Assembly: GCA_028694115.1 (NCBI GenBank)
Contig: JAQUUB010000195.1
Span: 1 to 5,520 of the forward strand
Direction: 5' to 3'
DNA: 5,520 nucleotides
From: Lachnospiraceae bacterium
GTDB taxonomy: Bacteria > Bacillota_A > Clostridia > Lachnospirales > Lachnospiraceae
The notes beneath the pieces are model-generated. The model did no database searches. It had not been told where the DNA came from and saw only the letters and a program-made list of their open reading frames with translations. Position 1 is the first letter of the stretch. Each line of letters opens with the position of its first letter. A program made the position numbers and the translations under genes. Shown here piece by piece: positions 4,764 to 5,520 of the stretch.

Positions 4764-5072
4764 TTAATTCTCATGTTTAATCATTTCATCATATTCAAAC
4801 TGCTCATATTCTTCTTCTGTCATCCCAAGTTTAATTCTTTCAGCATATCGTATTTTTTCTTCTTTTAGGTACGACCTCTCGGCACACCAATCATAATATG
4901 CTTCTTTAATTTTCCATATAAACCGAAGAACTTTTCTCATAAACATTGAATAATAACATTCTTTCCTAATAAAATCATGGTGTATTTCACACCATTCATC
5001 GCACTCACCCCAATAATCATAACTCTGACCGAAGTAAGGGCATTCTCCACAGTCATTACATTTTCTTTTCAT
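4764..5072 (-). CDS. Small Cys-rich hypothetical protein, possible zinc binder
   Basis: The 102-residue protein opens with MKRKCNDCGECPYFG and has Cys5, Cys8, Cys11, Cys24, Cys28, His31, His32 and Cys39. This is enough for one or two metal sites in the first 40 residues. A Trp/Tyr-rich amphipathic stretch (about 44-65) follows, and then a charged Glu/Lys-rich helical tail. The ATG (5070-5072) is preceded by AAGAGGT about 8-9 bases upstream. It lies 25 bases before the MBL gene. I do not recognise a named family, but short proteins with this N-terminal Cys pattern occur in phages of Clostridia. Metal binding is inferred from Cys spacing only. Confidence 0.75.
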   Translation of the reverse strand: MKRKCNDCGECPYFGQSYDYWGECDEWCEIHHDFIRKECYYSMFMRKVLRFIWKIKEAYYDWCAERSYLKEEKIRYAERIKLGMTEEEYEQFEYDEMIKHEN

Positions 5073-5112
5073 GTTAATTTACCTCTTTAAAATTTTAATT
5101 TCAGTTTAGTTA

Positions 5113-5496
5113 TTATTTCTGTTGCAATGTTATTTTTTTTAATCCATCAATAGATAAATCTGCAATCCATTTAGTATCACACTTATCGCACTCGCATTCC
5201 ATTGTCTGCATATCATCCGACATATCGTATTCTCTAAGATTTATCGAACCGCATGACGGACATGAAACTAAATCAAATTCAAATATTGCATCGTAGAAAT
5301 CTCCAAGTTCATCACTTTCGTTGTCGATGTTCGTTAAAACCCATCTACATCTTTCGCAAAGACAATAATCGTTAAATTCGCTCTCGTAAATACCCGTTTC
5401 CCTGTTATATGTTTCTCCTATGAGTATCTTCTTTCCGCAATATTGACATTTATGTTCCTTTCTCGCTTTATGCTTTCTACTATTCCAAAAACTCAT
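5113..5496 (-). CDS. Double zinc-ribbon hypothetical phage protein, 127 aa
   Basis: The N-terminus is basic (SRKHKARKEHK). It then has Cys17-x2-Cys20 (CQYCGKKILIGETY) paired with Cys47-x2-Cys50 (plus Cys45), a typical zinc ribbon. A second ribbon uses Cys79-x2-Cys82 (CPSCG) and Cys103-x2-Cys106 (CDKC, with Cys101 nearby), separated from the first by an acidic linker (58-75). Such proteins may bind DNA, RNA or protein; no catalytic motif is present. The start is ATG at 5494-5496, because AAGGTGG (5505-5511) lies eight bases upstream. GTG codons four and five codons earlier are in frame but fall inside that SD. Two tandem TAA stops end the gene. Forty bases separate it from the next gene. The operon promoter must lie beyond the right edge. 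Confidence 0.8.
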   Translation of the reverse strand: MSFWNSRKHKARKEHKCQYCGKKILIGETYNRETGIYESEFNDYCLCERCRWVLTNIDNESDELGDFYDAIFEFDLVSCPSCGSINLREYDMSDDMQTMECECDKCDTKWIADLSIDGLKKITLQQK

Positions 5497-5520
5497 TTTA
5501 TTCACCACCTTAAATTTTAA

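Noticed and set aside
4739..4774. Longer MBL protein starting at ATG 4772-4774
   Set aside because: No SD precedes it and it overlaps the upstream gene; the ATG at 4738 has AAAGGAG at the right distance and matches the family's N-terminus.
5497..5508. GTG starts for the zinc-ribbon protein
   Set aside because: These codons are part of, or directly next to, the AAGGTGG Shine-Dalgarno that serves the ATG at 5494-5496.
1..5520. CRISPR arrays, tRNA or rRNA genes, att sites
   Set aside because: No regularly spaced repeats, no tRNA-like cloverleaf and no rRNA sequence were seen on either strand; att sites cannot be judged without the other end.

Overview
The window reads as part of a tailed phage or prophage early/replication region from a low-GC Gram-positive host (Bacillota, probably Clostridia-like). 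The signs are AT-rich coding, tightly packed genes on one strand (minus), strong AAAGGAG-type Shine-Dalgarno sites with 5-8 nt spacing, and many small phage-type genes. No structural phage gene is visible, so the phage assignment is an inference from gene content and packing.

Layout, read in the direction of transcription (minus strand, high to low coordinates): a double zinc-ribbon protein (5113-5496), a small Cys-rich protein (4764-5072), a metallo-beta-lactamase-fold hydrolase of the YycJ/WalJ type (3977-4738), two small proteins of unknown function (3725-3964 and 3534-3695), an ERCC4-type nuclease (2842-3486), and a MazG/MazZ-like dATP/dGTP diphosphohydrolase (2324-2842). That last gene ends in a Rho-independent terminator overlapping its stop codon. 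A separate transcription unit then starts from a putative extended -10 promoter (2247-2275) and encodes a Dam-type DNA adenine methyltransferase (1786-2205). The dam gene is broken twice: by a one-base deletion near 2000 and by an insertion sequence near 1785.

The remaining 1.78 kb (1-1785) is an apparently complete IS200/IS605-family element lying in the same orientation as dam. It carries tnpA (Y1 HUH single-strand transposase) and tnpB (RuvC RNA-guided nuclease, TTG start), both with all key residues. Subterminal hairpins at both ends carry an identical 8-nt loop. The right end downstream of tnpB has the layout expected of an omegaRNA/reRNA scaffold, whose guide would be the dam sequence just left of position 1, outside the window. 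The left end has a terminator-like hairpin and a near-perfect sigma-A promoter placed so that tnpA mRNA should begin at or next to its own ATG (leaderless).

Together, the operon suggests phage nucleotide metabolism and DNA processing (dNTP hydrolase, nuclease, MBL hydrolase, adenine methylation). The methylation module has been inactivated by a mobile element whose own nuclease could target intact copies of dam. The most interesting points are the predicted TnpB/omegaRNA targeting of uninterrupted phage dam alleles and the control signals in the IS left end.
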